A stretch of DNA of 64,000 bases from Polydactylus sextarius. Its lineage: Eukaryota; Chordata; Actinopteri; Polynemidae. The DNA lies in assembly GCA_016801845.1 (NCBI GenBank), contig CM028908.1, positions 24,419,047 through 24,483,046 on the forward strand, given 5' to 3'. The notes under the pieces were generated by a model. The model had not been told where the DNA came from. It was given only the letters and a program-made list of their open reading frames with translations, and ran no database searches. Positions 44,919 to 57,285 of the stretch are shown here, piece by piece (position 1 is the stretch's first letter; each line of letters starts with the position of its first letter). The position numbers were made by a program, and so were the translations under genes.

Positions 44919-47145
44919 CTGGAACAGCAACACAGTCGACTCTGAATCAGAGAAAAACTCAAAACTTAATTTTAATTTCAGGCTTTTATTCTAAACTGTC
45001 AACACCATGTTTGAGGGTTGATGGAGGCTCCATCTTAAAGGTGGATGATGGAGAAACTTCAACAATATCAATATCAAACAGAAATGTAGTGAAAAAACAA
45101 CAACTTTAGTTCTTTAGTTCAGACTCAAGACATTGTCTATGAAGATTGTTGTAGCTCCATGTTTTAAAGTGCTGGATAAACTTCATAATATTCTTCTGTT
45201 TTATTAACATGTACTTGTACTTTTACTTTCTACACTTAAGTACATTTAATTATAGATTAACTGTCATACTGAAGTACAGTAAATACTAGATACTTTAAAA
45301 CTTTTACTTGAGAATTATTCTAGTGACGACTTGAACTTCTACTGAAGTTATTTTCTGGTCGAGTGTCTGTACTTCTACTCTAGTGTTTGTACTTCTACTC
45401 TAGTGTCTGTACTTCTACTCTAGTGTCTGTACTTCTACTCTAGTGTCTGTACTTCTACTCTAGTGTCTGTACTTCTACTCTAGTGTCTGTACTTCTACTC
45501 TAGCGTCTGTACTTCTCCTCCCTTATACAACACTGATCTTTACCAAATGGAAGTTGTTAATCAGCTGTGATACTCAGAGTCTTTTAGAGTCGTAGCTCAG
45601 TTTTAGTGTAAAATAACAGGTCAGAGCTGGTGAGCAGGTATCTGACACGTTAACACGGGTCAATGTCCTGCTGCTTCTTCTTCAGGTCCTGGACAGGTTG
45701 GTTGTTGTTTCCTGACTATTTTACATCCAACTGAGTTTTGTCTGTTGACTCGTCTTTTCTCTGATTTATTCCTGAGAGGAATAAATCATCTTTTTTTTTT
45801 GGCTACTTGTCGTGACCTGCCTGGCGCTAGGCTACTAACATTGTTTGAAAGTTTAGGAAGGAGCAGTAGTAGGTGGATGTTGGACAGAAACAGTAACACA
45901 GATGTGTCACAGGAATTTATTCTAGATATGACGACATGGAACCGACATCGTTTTCACTTTTCATTTCAATGGATCATTAATCGTTGAATCAATGTGTCGG
46001 TTTAGATCGATGGATCGTTACAACCCTAGTGAGTAACGACCCTGAGGTTTGTGGAGTCAGACGTGTTGTACACAAACATACAGGACAAAGGTGGAGAAGC
46101 CTCAGATGTTCATTGAACTGATGACCTGACCTCGACTACCGACATCACAGAAGTCAACAGAAGAGCTCAGCGGCGGCTCCGACCCCCACTGAGACAGAAA
46201 ACAGGTCTCTAATGGTGGAAACACTGAAAACATCCAGACCTGCAACTTCTCTTCCAGGTTTTGAGCTCGTGAAGGATTAACCTGACTAGAGTTTGGTCAG
46301 TTTTGAAAGATATTCACAGATTCATAACTCACAAGCAAAACATTACAAAAACACAAACGACACCTCTTTCTAACTGCACTAAGGTTATAGACAGTGAACT
46401 ACAACCCTGTTACATTAGTCGACTAAAAGACCAGTGCTCAGGGACCGTCTACAAAGTACAACACCAAACTGTGTTGACCAAAGATGCTCTGTCATAAATT
46501 TAGAAAGAAAATAGAAAAATTGTCTACAAATATTTATCATTATTATGAGTTTTCCAGATATAACAGAATGTTTCATTGCATTATGTCCACATGTACGATT
46601 TTTGTTTTCTATTTTAAGTTGATAATAAATATGTAATATAATAATAAATAAAAGGAGAAATCGGTTGTTCGGTATCACTTCACTTTTTAAATGTGTGTGA
46701 TTTTTACACATTAGGAGTTATGACATTTTAATACCAAGAATAAAACCTGTTTTTTGTTTGTTTGTTTATTTTACAACTTTTGTTTGAGATGTTCATGTTC
46801 ATTTTTCTATATTAAAATGTTCTATTAAAGAAAAGACAATAAGAAAATAAACCTTTGTGCTGTAAAGTTGTTACTATAATTAAAATCATTTGCTATGATA
46901 TAGCTTGTAAGTTTGGGGTTTTTATGTTTTGTAGTGTTAAAAAACACCAGTTTATTCATATTGTTGTGAATCTGAGCCAGAGAAACATGTCTCAGATGAG
47001 ACAGAAGCAGCAGAGATGCTCATCATTACCCGTCAAGTGTTAGACTTATTTCTCATCTATCTAATCATCGAATACGTCTTTCAAGTGTATTAGATGTGTT
47101 CTCTCTTCTCCGAATCCTCATGCAACTTACCACAGCATCTTACCG

Positions 47146-47216
<71 letters not shown>

Positions 47217-50200
47217 CACCGTCACTTCAAGGAAAGTGCATTGTTGTGGAAAAGGTACAAACCCAAATATATGAGCCGCTGTGCTGCTGTGCCCACACCG
47301 ACACCGTCAGTCGCTTATCTAGATAAATACCCAACCTGTTTATCAGTGTAACAAACACCACTTCCTCATTAAACAGCATCACAGCAGCCAGAACCACAAG
47401 CTGATACAACACGTTGTCACCAGTCAGTCAGTCAGAGAGTCGGTCAGTGTAGGACACTTTCACACGCAGCAGACTTGATGCAAGTACCTGAGTCTGCTCG
47501 GTTTTAACTCGGACGGAAAAAATCAAGTCTGACTTAAGTATTAATGAAATATCCACTAGAGGCTGATGGGGAAACACGACGCCTCATGAAATGAAACTAT
47601 ATGTAAGTGCAGCCTGAAAATAGCTGGTACTTTCAGAGGAAATATGACCTTTTTGTTCCATCACCTGAAACGAACATGGCTACATCATATCATGAGCTAA
47701 TAGGTCACAGCCAGGAAGTCACGCCTGCACTTTTCCGGACACACAACAGATTTAAACATATTAGTGTTGTCGCCATATTAAAATTTTAAAGTCGGTACTC
47801 GATACCATGATGTGTTGATCAAGTTACTTACAAAACGTAACACACAGAATAATAGTAACTGTTCTTAAAAAGTAATTATTACATTACAATATTATCATCT
47901 CTACATTTTAATGTGTTAAATGACTCCTGCATTACTTCTTTTACTAAAATAAATGTAGAAACAGGATTTAAAACATGTTAGTGAAATATGTGTTTGTGTT
48001 ACTTTTATAACATGTTACGTCCAACACTGTTCAAGACACTAATGATAATTGTGTTATCTGGTTACAGACGGACAGGACTGATGGCGTCAGCTGTCTAGTT
48101 CGTATATTAAAGTTAGGATTGTGTAGGCTAAACTACATTAACAAATATAAGAAAATATCTATCTATATGTATTTATGTATTAATAAATAAAGTCAATCCA
48201 TCTATCACAACCTGTTTTCTTTAACTTACCGTGGTTTTATTTACACGAGTCAAACACAAAGGAGAAGCTGATGTGTTAATCGACAAAGTTGGTGCCTAAT
48301 ATTTAACACAACAAAAACACTGTGCGACTGTACAGTTCGATGAAAACAACTAGTTATTTCTCAAGACTACAGGGCTCTGACTGCATCAAGACATAACACG
48401 ACCAGATCTAACAGATGATGAGTTATTCCCACGTTTATTCACTTACATGCTGTTTCATCATGTCATCTTACTAACTTACCAGACTAGTCAGCACTTCTTC
48501 AGAATCTAGTCAACCAATCCTTGTAATCCCCTCGATTATGAAGCAACGGTTACATCACAGTGACGCTGTTGCTGTTGAACTGTGTCGTAGCTTCTGTTTC
48601 ACAGAAGCATCGTAAATTCAGCAGCTTCTCGTAGTTTTTTTTTTTGTTTTCCCACAACTTGAGAAGAAAAGACACTGACGACATCAACACCAAGAATGAA
48701 GATGTGACTGTTTCAGATCAACTGACATCTACTAACCTGAACTCAACACTCGACACTTTTTCCGTTGAGGATGTTTTTCCTGTTCATGCTGGTTTTTATA
48801 AAGAATGTGACAGTTTTGTGAAGACGTGTATGAATAACACAGTTAATATCAATATATAATTTGTGGTCAAGTATCACAAATTAACCCATTTAAACTCACA
48901 TAGACATATTGAATCAGCGTACGTTGGCTCATTACTACAGTTGTATTAATTTACTTGTTCATGTTGTGTATTAATGGTCTAATAATCTGTTATTGATCCA
49001 TCGATTAAATGCTTAATGATCCAATATTATTGATGCAAAGTGAAAACAAGAATCTGTATCGTTATATTTAAATTAAATTCCTGTGACACATCTGTTACTG
49101 TTATTTTCAGTTATTTTATCAATAATTTAACACATTATTATTATTATTTTAAATATTTTCAGGTTATTTACTACAGTGCTGCACCAACGTCGCTTTGAAC
49201 GATTAAAGTTGTTTATTGATTAATGTTCGGCCTCGATACATATTTGTGTCACATGTCGAGTGTTTGTTTGTTTTTAAGTATAAACACTTCTTCAGTGACT
49301 GGCTAGAGGGCGCTGCTGTGTAGGTCTTTTAATTCTTATTTTTTTCAATGTATTAATTTCAACTTTTACATCTTTTGACATCAAAAGAAGTTTTTTTTGT
49401 GTCTTCTTTTCCTCTTTTACACAAAATGAAATTCAGCTGTGTGACAACCTGGACCACAACAGCAGAAATACATTTGTCACAGGTTGTGTTTGATTTTCTC
49501 TCGTGAAGAAACGATGATGATCAACACGTCTGATCCACTTCAAAGTTTAATTAACTTCATTAAAATGGTATTTAAAAAAAAAATTTTATTTTTCTGTATG
49601 TGACACATTCAGATGAAGACACTGAAACTACTAAGTCTCAGTGTTTGTTTTTTTTTTAATTCAATTTGTAATTTAAATGTATAAATTGAGATTAATGTGA
49701 CTTTACACTTAATCTCTGTTCAGTCCTTGAGTTTAAAAAATGTTACTTGTTTAAAACGACACGGAGGCTCTGAACACAAATAATCAAATTAAATCAGATC
49801 AAACCAGTTTAAAATCACAAAGTTATAATAAAAAGTAGCTGCACTGTTTTTGATCATGACTAATAAAGAATGTTACAGTGTCATGTTGAGCTCTGAGTGT
49901 CCTAAAGACATTGAGGATTGTTTTTTTTTATTGATGATATGATCAACTCTAACAAAATTACTATCATTTATCGTTTATGCTCCTGAATGAAACTACTTTG
50001 TGGTTCTTGTAAAAAAAAAAAAAACTTTACCTGTGTATTTGACAAGTGTCCGTCCTGTCGAGATTTCCCACAGTTTGACCACAGAGTCTTTGCCACTGGA
50101 TAGGATGTATTTGGAGTTCTTGGAGAAAATAGCAGAGCAGACCTCCGCTCCGTCGTGGGCTTTGTCGAATGTGGTCACGCAGCGGTTGGAGACGCCGTCC

Positions 50201-52458
50201 CACAGCTTGATGCTACCGTCCTTGCTGCAGGTGACGTAGCTGTTGGCCGTGGGGTTATAGCTGACGCCGCTGATGGTGTCCGTGTGCTGGTCGAGCGGGT
50301 TGCAGGAAACGAAGCACTGGAAGGTGTTGACGTCGTAGAGGCGCAGGGTGGGATGCTGCGTTCCCACCAGCAAGAAGTCACCTGATGGGTGGAACGAGAT
50401 TGAACGCAACATTTCTGCTTCCTGTAGAAACACAGACGAGGACAGAGTCAGACTGAAACATGATTCTGGTAAAAGGAAAGAAATGTGTTAAAGGAAAAAT
50501 CTGAACCTCTATTCTGCTGTTAGAGGTGTTTGAGTAATGTCAGTCGCCAGAAAAATGAAACAAATCAGTGGCAGTGGTGAGTCTGGTCAGGAAGCTAATA
50601 AACTAAGTGATCAGGGCAGATTTCTAACGTCAAAGTAAACAGTGTTTTTGTGTCTCTAAAGAGGCTGAAAATCTCTCTTAAGCCTCATGCAACACAGCCA
50701 GGAGCTTTACCAACATAATACTATGTCTGTTTAACTTAAGATGATAACTTAAGATGATGAGTTAATTAACAGTTAATTTCAACAATTTAGATTTATGAAA
50801 AGAAATTCTGACCTGTATATATTTAAATGCTCTTTTTGCAGAAGGCTTTGAGTAGTCAAACAGTTTGAGGGTGTAATCCCTTGAGCCAGAAGCTAAGATC
50901 TGTTCAGTTGGATGGAAGGCAAGGCAGGTAACTTCATCGACGTGGTCGTATAACGTTCGGATCACGGGGTGATTCTCCATGTTCTGCTGTGCTGTCTCAT
51001 TCATCATCACCTGTCACAGATAAAAACACAGAAAGAGAAAACATTGAACCTTTTGACTTTAAAAAAATCCACAGCATCATTGTTCTCCAAGCGGCCTCAC
51101 CTCAATAGGCATGGCGCTCTTCGCCAGCATGCGCTCAGTGTCCAGGATCTTGATGGAAGCGTCAGCAGACCCGGTAGCAATCAGCTGACCATCACGACTG
51201 TACGTGGCAACGCGACACGGACCTTTATGAGACGTGACGTAGCAGGTCTCGTACTCTGATGCTTCTGGAGACATGGTCTGGACATCGGCATCAAATTCCA
51301 GATCGATACCAACTCCAGGTGCTACTGTATCTGAGCGGCCAATGGCGTACTGAACCGCGCTGTCATCATTCTCCATCCCTGAAAGTGTTTGTGGACAATA
51401 TGCATTAGGTCAACTCCAGTGTTGGGCGTAACACATTACATAAGTAATTGTCAGTAGTGCGCATTATAAAACATTTACTTCCTGTAGCAGTTCATCAGCG
51501 TTACGAAGACGCGCTTAATAATTTTGACATGTAAATTAGGATGTGTGGGTTCTAGAGGAGGATCGGTGCCGCGCTCGTCTGCAGTGACAACTGATGAGAC
51601 CGGTTCTAGTACTGAGGCCTCCGTTAGTTCCAGAGACCAGTTCTACAGATACTCGGGTCTTCCAGGATCATCGATCAACAGTTCGTCATCGTCAGCCATC
51701 GTTTGTAATTTATTCTTACCAACAACTTTTGTTTTGGAAGGGTTCAAATTATTAGACACACCAGATGTGGCGGTGTTATTCCACATTGTGTTTTCTTTTG
51801 GTGATTTTTGAAGTTTTCTTCTTGATCCTCTAATGTGATTAGATTTAGCACATATCTTCTATATTCTTCTGAGTAGCACCCACGGTTCTTTATGTTCCCT
51901 ATTGTTTGGTTGTTAACTGATATTTGTTTACCTCCAATAAACTGAAAATCTCTGTTTAACAACGACGGCTGGTTTTTATATCACTTCTCATTTTCTCTTG
52001 CTGAGTTGGGTCGTAACAGTCAGAGAGAGGACAAGAACATAACATCAAGCGCAAACTACTTTTATCATTCATCTCTTTAGAAGCACAGTCCTGCTTCTGC
52101 AGTTATTTTGGTAAAAGTAACTCAGGAGTAATGTAATGCATTACAATTTAGAGACAGTAATACAGTAATGTAACTAATTACTTAGCAGAAATAGCAGTAA
52201 CTAGTGATCTATAACGTGTTACAAGTTCCTTGGCCAACTCACATCCAGACAAACACACACATACACCACTAACTTCGTGCATCAGTTACCTATCTTTGCC
52301 AGCTGCATGAGCTGCTCAGAGGGCGACACGACGCTCTGTGGTTTGACCTCACTGATGAGACTGTTGGCGATGCTTGTGTATCCATCATAGAGCAGCTGAC
52401 TGATGATGAGCTTGTACAGGTGCTGCCGGTCCTTCAAAGTCGGTTTGGGGCGAAACAT
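44659..52458 (-). CDS. cstf1: CSTF1, cleavage stimulation factor subunit 1 (CstF-50)
   Basis: Five exons (52290-52458, 51101-51378, 50813-51010, 50031-50421, 44659-44918) join in phase to 431 residues plus stop, the same length as human CSTF1. The N-terminal segment MFRPKPTLKDRQHLYKLIIS is the homodimerisation domain, followed by WD40 repeats with recognisable GSRDYTLKLFD, SKDGSIKLWDG and GKDSVVKLWEI blade ends. The C-terminus is DDFRARFWYRRTTTD. Known role: subunit of the nuclear CstF complex that binds the GU-rich element and supports pre-mRNA 3'-end cleavage, and contacts BARD1 and RNA polymerase II. All junctions follow GT-AG. Intron 4 is 5.1 kb. No frame break is seen. Confidence 0.97.
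44978..45530 (+). mobile_element. Dispersed repeat with internal 20-bp minisatellite, copy 2
   Basis: Same series as 25680-26500, without the nested insert. The tandem array at about 45361-45520 has eight units of TCTGTACTTCTACTCTAGTG with few differences, the longest of the three copies. Confidence 0.75.
47148..47215. repeat. (CA)34 microsatellite
   Basis: The longest uninterrupted dinucleotide run in the window, in cstf1 intron 4; likely polymorphic. Confidence 0.97.
47820..48110 (-). mobile_element. GTAAC-rich dispersed repeat, reversed copy
   Basis: Reverse complement of the series seen at 10870-11090 and 18140-18350 (AGTAACTGTTCTTAAAAAGT, TGACTCCTGCATTACTTCTT, ATGTAGAAACAGGATTT). Confidence 0.6.
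50031..50421 (-). CDS. cstf1: cstf1 exon 4 (central WD40 repeats)
   Basis: Residues 216-346. Encodes EAEMLRSISFHPSGDFLLVG, SKDGSIKLWDGVSNRC and FSKNSKYILSSGKDSVVKLW. Acceptor TCTACAG, donor GTAAAG, phase 1 out. Confidence 0.97.
50813..51010 (-). CDS. cstf1: cstf1 exon 3
   Basis: Residues 150-215, phase 0 on both sides. Encodes VMMNETAQQNMENHPVIRTL and TEQILASGSRDYTLKLFDYS. The first codon is GTG (Val), not a start. Donor CAG-GTCAGA. Confidence 0.97.
51101..51378 (-). CDS. cstf1: cstf1 exon 2
   Basis: Residues 57-149. Encodes GMENDDSAVQYAIGRSD, IDLEFDADVQTMSPEASEYE and SADASIKILDTERMLAKSAM. Phase 1 in, phase 0 out, donor GTGAGG; the next intron is 90 bases. Confidence 0.97.
51416..52243 (+). 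mobile_element. GTAAC-rich DNA-transposon-like element in cstf1 intron 1
   Basis: The left end CAGTGTTGGGCGTAACACATTAC and the right end ...ACGTGTTACAAGTTCCTTGGCCAACTC are imperfect inverted repeats about 830 bases apart. The right part matches the family at 18240-18380. It fills most of the 911-base intron. No transposase is recognised. Confidence 0.6.
52290..52458 (-). CDS. cstf1: cstf1 exon 1 (start codon, dimerisation domain)
   Basis: Residues 1-57. ATG at 52456-52458 opens MFRPKPTLKDRQHLYKLIIS, then QLLYDGYTSIANSLISEVKP, matching the human N-terminal homodimerisation domain. Donor GTAACT, phase 1. Confidence 0.96.
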
Positions 52459-52960
52459 GTTGGGTCAGTTTGACCGAGAACCGGAGCTTTAAATAATAAC
52501 AACTCAACACCTGCAACGAAAAGACATAGCAACAATAAACCTTCACTGGTAACTGATCATCAGTTGTCTACGTTTCTCAACACGTGAATGTTAGTGTTAG
52601 CTAGCTACAGCTGTGTTGGCTAGCTACAGCTAAGCTAAAGTAAACTTGTTATGATCCGTTACAGCGAATGAATGGAACTCATGCTTAGCAGCGATGCTAA
52701 TACCGCTAGCTGTGTTGCAACAGTTAAGTAAAAACAAAAGTTATTTTGGACTCAGGTAAAACTCTGAACTGTCTGAACGAGCGGGTGCTGCAAAGGCAAC
52801 GTGTTGTGATGCTACATAACAGCTGTAACTGTAATAATATTCATTATTTTAGGTATGAAACTGTAAAATATCTAACCCCTTTCTGTAAGTTCCAATGGCG
52901 CCCCTTGACAAAACGTGCGATACGTCGTACGTCGATTGCGTCTTACGTCACAACTCTTAA
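52459..52960 (-). promoter_or_regulatory. cstf1: cstf1 5' UTR and promoter candidate
   Basis: Above the ATG lies a CpG-bearing patch at 52890-52960 with a CCAAT box (52892-52896, next to GGCGCC) and a CRE-like TTACGTCA (52943-52950), typical of housekeeping promoters. In human, the CSTF1 promoter region adjoins AURKA; no aurka exon is seen on the other side here. Confidence 0.4.
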
Positions 52961-55900
52961 AGGGAAAGAGTTAAGTTTCGTGTGAGCCGATAGACAGAGG
53001 GACCGTTTTCTTCTCAGTATTCAGGAATATTTTAGCAAATATTATGATGTTACAGATATGTTTTATTATCGCTTGTACCACTTTATAGCTTGAATTTTAC
53101 TTTTTACATTTTCTAAAATTTTTGACCGTTCACTGATACATTTTAATCCCTTTTAATACGTTTTTTTTTATCCTCCTATTCCATATTTATACAGTTTTTA
53201 TTTTTTAAAAAAAAATCTTCATCCTCAGCTTCTGTGTTTTTCAGGTTTTACCTAATCTTTTATTTTAAATATTTTTAATTCATTTCGTAATGTTAAAAAA
53301 ATAATAATAATAAAATGTGATTGTTTGGCTGATTGATTTAACCACAGAGAAAACACCTCTGAGGGACCATATTATTAGTTCAGACCAAAACCTTCTGTCG
53401 TTTATGCAATAACTGGTTTTACACGAAGAGGGAAAGTAACCAGAGAAACCATCAAACTCTTGTTACAGGTCACAGTTATCTCCACCTCCTTCTTCACACA
53501 GATGGTCCACAACACAGCAGCACATCTGGTCTCTGATCAGCCTACAAGGGTTCATGTCCCTTCTGCAGAGTTGCAGAGTAACAAAGTAATACTGCTTCAC
53601 TACTGTATCACTACATTTCTTACCTTAATTTCAGACTTTTACTGTGATACATTTTCAATGTTCAATGTCGTTACAAACATCAGAGTAAAGTAAATGTGGT
53701 GTTTTCACTCTAAGTCGACCTGTGACTGTTTAGACCATCAACACCATGTTTGAGGGTTGATGGAGGCTCCATCTTAAAGGTGGATGATGGAGAAACTTCA
53801 ACAATATCAATATCAAACAGAAATTTAGTGAAAAAACAACAACTTTAGTTCTTTAGTTCAGACTCAAGACATTGTCTATGAAGATTGTTGTAGCTCCATG
53901 TTTTAAAGTGCTGGATAAACTTCATAATATTCTTCTGTTTTATTAACATGTACTTGTATGTTTATTTTCATTACTTAAATACATTTAATTATAAATTACT
54001 TGTCATACTTAAGTACAGTAAATACTAGATACTTTAAGACTTTTACTGGAGAATCATTCTAGTTGCTGACTTGAACTTCTACCAAAGTTAATTTTTGGTC
54101 GAGTGTCTGTACTTCTACTCTAGTGTCTGTACTTCTACTCTAGTGGGACTCCTCGGTACTTTTTACAATGCTGTCATTCTATCCCCAATTAAATTCAAGA
54201 AACTTGTGTTTCCTTGAAATTGACTTCCATCTTATTTTCCTTCTTGACCACTGTGACCTGGCATCAACTACCCAGACTGGTTTAATCTGTGGTTCTCTGA
54301 GCAGGGAAATCCCTCTTTAAATTGACTCCTGACATGACTCATCTCCTCTGAGAAGTGTCCGACAAATGTTTAAATATAAAGTAAACATTTAGTCTCCAGT
54401 GGTCAGCCCAGACTGTTTATTTTAAATCCCACTACCACATAAATAATTTCCATGTAAAAAGGAATAAAACTTCCTCATATGTGGAACTACACACATGGCC
54501 CAGCAGAGGGTGCACTGATACAACATCTCAAAGACATAAAGAGGAAAAAAACCTGTCAACTCCTGCTCTGGTTTTATCTTCGCTTTGTTGATGTAACGAC
54601 AGTCTGAGTTTCCCTTTTTTCAAACTCAAAATGCTTCACGCTGAAGAGAGCAGCTCTGAAAGTGGTTCAGGTTAAAACAGAGGCGATAATCATGAATTAG
54701 ACTTTGACACTGAGTTTAATCATTGCGTTGGCACCTGGTTGGAGTGGTGTGTGTTTATGATAGTGGTGCAAAAGACAAAAGCATGGAGGGGGGGGGGTGA
54801 GACGGCTCTTCTGTATCCACTGAAAAGGCATAAGTGAATGTGTAAGTGGATATAATCTGCAAGTGATTCAGCAGCCGCCCCCACACTCGCACATACACAA
54901 TCTCTCAGCTGCCACTTCCTGCAGTGTGGCCAAAAAAAAAAAAAAAAAAAAGATAGATATGTGGTGTAACACATGCACATGGTTGATGGTGGTTTAGCCT
55001 GTTGAATGAACCTGCTCGCATTATACGTGTCATTTTTACATTTTATATCCAGGAATTCAACAGGGGACCCATTCAGAGATTAATGGAGTTAATAAGTGTA
55101 TTTCCCAAAGGTGCATTCAGTCTGTGTGAAACTTTAAAGAGGCTGAAGATTGCAGATTATTATTATCATCATCATCATTATCATCAAATAATGAATCTGT
55201 CAGTGGAAGGTTAAGACGATTGTCTCACATGTGCAACTGCTGCAAAAATTTGGATAAATGTCTAAATAACAGGAACGAGGTTCCTTCTTTAACTTCCTTA
55301 AACAACAACAATAATAATAATAATTCAGCAGCGACAAGAGACAAAAACATGTTTTCCTGCTCTGACAGTCAGCTGTGAAGGTTGACTCAGCCTCGTCTCC
55401 TAGTAACCTGAGTTGACACGAGCAAAATATCTATCAACAACATTAAATCACGTCTGAGTGTTTTGGGGAAGAGGTTCCGACTGAACATACCACAGTTTTA
55501 AAAACATTTCATCTGACTCAGTCTTTGTTGAACGAGCTTCAAACTCTGCTTCTCAAGCCTGCAGGACTGCGAGCTCTGTGAGGACGGTGGAAAACATGCA
55601 TGGTAGGAGGTGTCTTGTTACCATGTGAACACAAACCATGCTCTCGGCAGACCAGCCTGCAGTTGCCTTGGAGACCGGCGAGAGCCTGTAGCGGTGAAAT
55701 ATAAATAAAATAGAAAAAACTATTTGTTTTCTTTCAGCAGATGTCGTTTTGATAATTGCACAGTCGATCCCACACAATGTCAAATTGAGTCGGTTCTGAC
55801 AAAAGCTCTAACACCCATTAGTTTTAATTTTCTTTTCTTTTTAAGTTGTTCGTTTAATCATTTAGTTACATAGAGAAATAGAAGCAGGTTAGATTAAAGC

Positions 55901-57285
55901 AGATGTGGTTTGATAATTCATTGTTTTTCTTTTACAGGCTTTTACAACTTACTTCACCCATGAAATGGTAACATGACCTCTGCCTCTTGTGGCTCCTCCT
56001 CACGTGGACAAAACAGAGCATCCAACATCATATTTACAGATATTTATCAGTTTATTTGACAGTCAACATCTATCAAACATTAGAAAGTGTGAGCTAAATG
56101 CAAACAATGTCCCCCGACTGAAGCGACACTCAGGACGTTTTTAAACTCTCATAAAGAGACGGTGCAGCATTTCCCATCTTTAGTTAGACAACATCAGCCT
56201 GAGAACCAGTCAGTGCACGGTGAGAGACTGTGTGTCTTTGTGTTCACAGAGATGTGGTTAAACGATAACATCAAGTTTGGCGGCCTAAAACTCCACAGAG
56301 CGGCCACATCATTATGCAGGCGGCCCTTGTCTACGCCAACAAGTCGTCACTGTGTTGGGACATTAGATTTATCTACAAGTTATGTCCTAAAAATGTGAAA
56401 TACTTGACACTTTTATACTGATGAGGAAGTTGGTTGAAAGTTGGTGGAGACAAAAATGGAGCTAAAAGAGTAACTGAGTTAATATTAAACCAGAAACACT
56501 ATTTTAAATGAACGATAATGTTACTTGAGGTCTCCTGCAAATAAGAAACTGTTGGGAATTATTTGCTCAAACATATTGTGTGAAAAGCAACCATCCAAAA
56601 AAAAAAAAAAAATAAGATAAGAATGGCATTTAGTTTGTAGATGCCCTGATCCTCTGCAAAACCAAACAAATATGAGTGTAAACTGTAAAAACTGCAGCTG
56701 TATTTACTGTCAGTATGTGTACTGTAGTGTATGTGCAGTTTGACCCGCTGTTCCTTTTACTAAAAATGATCTACAGTGTAATATGTGCTGTGGTGAAGAA
56801 GTGGGAAGTTCACTCCAGCCACTCACAGCTCATCCACCGTCTCTCTGAGAGCCGTGCACGTGCAGCCTAGTGGACACATCAACATCACTTAGTCTGCGTG
56901 TGGGTGTGCAGAAAAAACAGTGCGTGGGAGGAAAGAGGTAGGTGCAGGGGGGTGGAGAGAGAGTGAAGTCAGGTAGGTTCTACTTCAAACTGTTGATGGT
57001 AAAGTGAGTATTTCAGCTGGTTGTGACTGTTGAAGGTAAGCTCGCCCTTCTGTCACTTCACTTCCTCCTGCTGCAACTTCTGCACACCACTCTTGTCTCA
57101 GTCGTAAATCCTTCCATCTGTGCTCAGGGCCTCTGCGTTCTTCCACTCCTGCTGATCACTTTGTGTAATCTTATGTTTTCAACTTGTCCTCCGGAAGTCT
57201 TCGTTTGACAGCCGCCACCCCCTCCACCCCTCCTCACAGTCACCCAGTCAGCCCTTCTCCTTCCACCACTCTCCTCTCTCTCTCT
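52961..57285. other. Intergenic region between cstf1 and znf831
   Basis: About 4.3 kb without a supported gene. Contains the third minisatellite-bearing repeat (53574-54160), poly-A runs (54932-54951 and 56597-56611) and a G8 run near 54790. Short open frames here show no homology. Confidence 0.65.
53574..54160 (+). mobile_element. Dispersed repeat with internal 20-bp minisatellite, copy 3
   Basis: Collinear with 25680-26500 and 44978-45530 and in the same orientation. Its tandem array (about 54102-54145) has only two units. Confidence 0.7.

Larger units (their letters stand above)
44919..50030 (-). other. cstf1: cstf1 intron 4
   Basis: 5.1 kb without exons. Holds a dispersed repeat with a 20-bp minisatellite (44978-45530), a (CA)34 run (47148-47215) and a reversed copy of the GTAAC-rich repeat (47820-48110). 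Confidence 0.8.

Noticed and set aside
45361..45520. Regular 20-bp repeats resembling a CRISPR array
   Set aside because: The units are directly adjacent, without spacers, and occur in a dispersed eukaryotic repeat; this is a minisatellite.
47094..47351. Open frames of Thr-His repeats
   Set aside because: Produced by the (CA)34 microsatellite, with no homology outside it.
51524..51962. Open frames in cstf1 intron 1 as a possible transposase
   Set aside because: They fall within a GTAAC-rich repeat but show no transposase motif or resemblance.
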